From Oscillospiraceae bacterium (GTDB taxonomy: Bacteria; Bacillota; Clostridia; Oscillospirales; Oscillospiraceae): a DNA stretch of 32,485 bases. Below are positions 31,231 to 32,485 of this stretch, one piece after another. The translations under genes were made by a program, and so were the position numbers. The DNA is taken from assembly GCA_017624715.1 (NCBI GenBank), contig JAGAMN010000026.1:1-32485 (forward strand). Reading direction: 5' to 3'. The notes below the pieces were generated by a model. The model searched no databases and was not told where the DNA came from. It saw only the letters and a program-made list of their open reading frames with translations. Position 1 is the first letter of the stretch; the number at the start of each line of letters is the position of its first letter.

Positions 31231-31317
31231 GATGATCCCTCCTCAAAGCTAGGATGTGTCTGCCTCGAGGGGATTATATGTGAAAAAATCAGTAAAAAAT
31301 AACGGAAAAAACCACAA

Positions 31318-31347
31318 AAAAATGCCACCCAAATGGGTGGCATTTTT
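31318..31347 (-). terminator. Terminator of asnS
   Basis: AAAAATGCCACCC (31318-31330), AAAT loop, GGGTGGCATTTTT (31335-31347). On the minus strand it follows the stop at 31350 directly. Confidence 0.85.
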
Positions 31348-31349
31348 GG

Positions 31350-32345
<996 letters not shown>

Positions 32346-32485
32346 CTGGAAAACTTCCAGGAGATCTCCAAGATCAATATCGGCGCAGCTCTCATTGTCA
32401 AGGGCATCGTGGAGCTGACTCCCAACGGTCAGCAGCCCTTTGAGATCCAGGCCAGCACCGTCACTGTGGAAGGTCCCTCCACCGG
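32346..32485 (+). pseudogene. asnS: asnS N-terminal anticodon-binding-domain fragment on the opposite strand
   Basis: The plus-strand frame reads [20 protein letters not shown], then [20 protein letters not shown] and VEGPST to the window end. It matches the OB-fold part of AsnRS (GxSVIVxGxVxxSPxxxQxFEIQA in bacterial enzymes). It should lie upstream of and on the same strand as the catalytic domain at 31350-32345, but it points the other way. About 70 codons normally between the two pieces are absent at the junction. This is an inversion breakpoint or an assembly chimera. Confidence 0.85.

Overview
This 32.5 kb window looks like chromosome from a gut-type Firmicute of class Clostridia, probably near Oscillospiraceae/Ruminococcaceae. 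The evidence is low-GC-Gram-positive Shine-Dalgarno sites (AAGGAGG), a sporulation protease of the SpoIVB family, DnaD and DnaI-like replication initiation proteins, an Rrf2-controlled IscS/IscU pair, Thr/Glu/Pro-rich surface linkers, and short palindromic intergenic repeats of the CATTCTGAGCGAG...GAAGAATCC type. The family placement is inference. The window starts inside a probable transposase and ends in a broken asnS gene, so it may be a draft or metagenomic contig.

Layout. (1) 1-1822: an edge fragment, a nested inverted repeat, and a minus-strand lipoprotein D-Ala-D-Ala carboxypeptidase with two Thr-Glu-Pro tracts. (2) 1993-8132: a compact plus-strand phage head module (small and large terminase, portal, protease, major capsid protein, three short connector-type genes) closed by a terminator. 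There is no tail, lysis, replication or integrase gene. (3) 8165-10215: iscS-iscU-rrf2 operon on the minus strand, with a palindrome over its promoter. (4) 10332-12237: free methionine-R-sulfoxide reductase, SpoIVB-like protease and a 62-residue unknown. (5) 12352-15957: DUF4956 membrane protein, VTC-domain protein, CotH-like kinase and a phosphoglycolate-phosphatase-like HAD enzyme, all on the plus strand. (6) 15999-20367: a membrane protein and a divergent helix-turn-helix/TPR regulator, then alr and a CapA-like protein on the minus strand. (7) 20638-22769: a complete IS1182-type insertion sequence flanked by two identical 25-bp copies of a terminator hairpin, next to a phosphoribosyltransferase gene. 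(8) 22840-25777: a response regulator and histidine kinase, followed by a possible small RNA. (9) 25934-29680: an MscS channel, then dnaD, a DnaI-like loader and yfbR, then tRNA-Leu(TAA). (10) 29966-32485: two lipoproteins, and asnS split into opposite-strand pieces.

Most of the window is housekeeping: cell wall (carboxypeptidase, alr), Fe-S assembly, replication initiation, nucleotide metabolism and stress sensing. The accessory parts are the head-only phage module, the IS, the intergenic repeats and the DUF4956-VTC-CotH cassette. The head module is the best candidate for an unusual system. Its packaging and capsid genes look intact and it has its own terminator, a layout that recalls capsid-encoding satellites or gene-transfer-agent-like remnants. 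It could equally be a decayed prophage.
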